DNA from: Bacteroidales bacterium
GTDB lineage: Bacteria > Bacteroidota > Bacteroidia > Bacteroidales > F082
DNA length: 64,000 bases
NCBI GenBank assembly: GCA_028704385.1
Contig: JAQVLA010000002.1
Location: forward strand, 62,001 to 126,000
Reading direction: 5' to 3'
Shown: piece by piece, positions 63,166 to 64,000 of the stretch
Layout: each line of letters begins with the position of its first letter
Position numbering within the stretch: position 1 is the stretch's first letter
Notes under the pieces: generated by a model
Databases searched by the model: none
The model's input: only the letters and a program-made list of their open reading frames with translations
What the model was told of the DNA's origin: nothing
Made by a program: the position numbers and the translations under genes

Positions 63166-64000
63166 ATGATGAAGATATTAGTAACCGGAGGAACGGGATA
63201 TATCGGTTCTCATACGGTAGTTGAATTACAAAAGGAAGGCTTTGAGGTTGTGATAGTGGATAACCTTTCAAATTCGCAGGAGTGGATTGTTGATGCCATT
63301 ACCGAGATATCTGGCAAAAGGCCTCATTTTGAGCAGTTTGATCTTTCTGATAAGCAAAAAACAACTGAGTTTTTTAAACGTCATTATGATATAAAAGGTG
63401 TCATCCATTTTGCAGCTTATAAAGCTGTGGGCGAATCAGTTGAAAAACCTTTGATGTATTATCGGAATAATTTGGTTTCACTCATGAATATTCTTGAAAG
63501 CATGATGGCTAATGGTGTTCCAAACCTTGTTTTCTCTTCTTCCTGCACGGTTTATGGTCAGCCTGATGAACTGCCTGTATCAGAAAAAGCACCAATAAAA
63601 AAGGCAGAATCACCTTATGGCAATACCAAGCAAATTTCTGAAGAGATCATTCAGGATACCATTAAATCCAGCAAGCTAAATGCGATTGCTTTACGATATT
63701 TCAATCCGATTGGTGCGCATGAATCAGCCAAAATCGGTGAGCTTCCGCTTGGCGTACCAAATAATTTAGTTCCTTTTATTACCCAAACCGCAATAGGTAT
63801 TCGTGAAAAGCTTTCGGTATTTGGTGACGATTATAACACCCCAGATGGAACAGCAATACGCGATTATATTCATGTAGTTGATCTGGCTCTGGCTCACGTA
63901 GTTGCAGTAAAACGCATGATTGAAAAACAAATGAAAAGCGATTTTGAGATTTTTAATCTTGGAACCGGCAACGGCTATTCTGTTTTGGATGTGATCAAGT
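63166..64000 (+). CDS. galE: UDP-glucose 4-epimerase (partial, cut by window end)
   Basis: The frame is open from an ATG pair (63166, 63169) to the last base; about 277 residues are seen of an expected 340. Interconverts UDP-glucose and UDP-galactose using bound NAD. Rossmann motif GGTGYIGSH near the N-terminus, VDNLSNS, HFAAYKAVGESVEKP, catalytic Ser125 and YxxxK (Tyr150, Lys154 in SPYGNTK), RYFNPIGAH and GTAIRDYIHVVDLA. Fifteen bases after the acetyltransferase gene. The C-terminal fifth lies outside the window. Confidence 0.95.
   Translation, partial: MMKILVTGGTGYIGSHTVVELQKEGFEVVIVDNLSNSQEWIVDAITEISGKRPHFEQFDLSDKQKTTEFFKRHYDIKGVIHFAAYKAVGESVEKPLMYYRNNLVSLMNILESMMANGVPNLVFSSSCTVYGQPDELPVSEKAPIKKAESPYGNTKQISEEIIQDTIKSSKLNAIALRYFNPIGAHESAKIGELPLGVPNNLVPFITQTAIGIREKLSVFGDDYNTPDGTAIRDYIHVVDLALAHVVAVKRMIEKQMKSDFEIFNLGTGNGYSVLDVIK

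Overview
The window reads as a chromosomal segment of a Bacteroidota bacterium, most likely of the Bacteroidales/Marinilabiliales side of the phylum. The evidence is a SusC/SusD pair, type IX secretion C-terminal sorting domains, lipoproteins with acidic residues after the lipobox cysteine, DUF4296/DUF5686/DUF5689 families, and many upstream regions carrying the Bacteroidota -7 box TAnnTTTG in place of a sigma-70 -10 box and Shine-Dalgarno sequence. Gene density is high. I see no rRNA, IS element, prophage or CRISPR array. An initiator tRNA-Met lies at the left edge and a galE gene is cut by the right edge.

Region by region. 1-6.4 kb: initiator tRNA, then a tightly packed era-der-S4 RNA-binding protein-secreted nuclease operon, converging on a GT2 glycosyltransferase-pyrC-MORN lipoprotein operon. 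6.5-12.6 kb: a TonB-dependent receptor and a DUF5689 lipoprotein with three tandem choice-of-anchor-J-like modules, divergent from a second secreted nuclease; together they look like a nucleic-acid or phosphate-compound acquisition locus. 12.6-25 kb: mfd divergent from trhO, then hpt, a double adenylate kinase with a degenerate second module, a DPE2-like amylomaltase, two tiny proteins including a zinc ribbon too short to be found easily, deoC, and a secreted thioredoxin-like protein with its lipoprotein partner. 25-37.7 kb: mostly housekeeping and envelope genes (recQ, kdsD, DUF5686 protein, lptB, pssA, porin-like protein, queA, Ntn hydrolase, marC). 37.9-45.5 kb: an M48 lipoprotein peptidase followed by a secreted HExxHxxGxxD protein, gdhA, and a divergent pair made of a LuxR-type regulator with a dead receiver domain and a 1153-residue receiver/ATP-grasp (PEP-synthase-like) fusion. 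45.5-62.4 kb: a polysaccharide utilisation locus on the minus strand. 62.5-64 kb: start of a sugar-nucleotide/polysaccharide biosynthesis operon (WbpD-like acetyltransferase, galE).

The polysaccharide locus is the main accessory unit. A membrane-spanning sensor/LuxR regulator is followed by eight genes in one direction: PF10091 hydrolase, SusC, SusD, a type IX-sorted two-domain binding protein, a LamG surface lipoprotein, then after a strong intercistronic hairpin a second PF10091 hydrolase, a GH3 beta-glucosidase and an alpha/beta hydrolase. PF10091 plus GH3 suggests a beta-1,2-glucan target (inference). A perfect 14-bp palindrome sits next to the putative promoter of the operon.

Several longest open reading frames begin at a TTG that is actually the last three bases of a -7 promoter box; for those genes I give the downstream start and say so.
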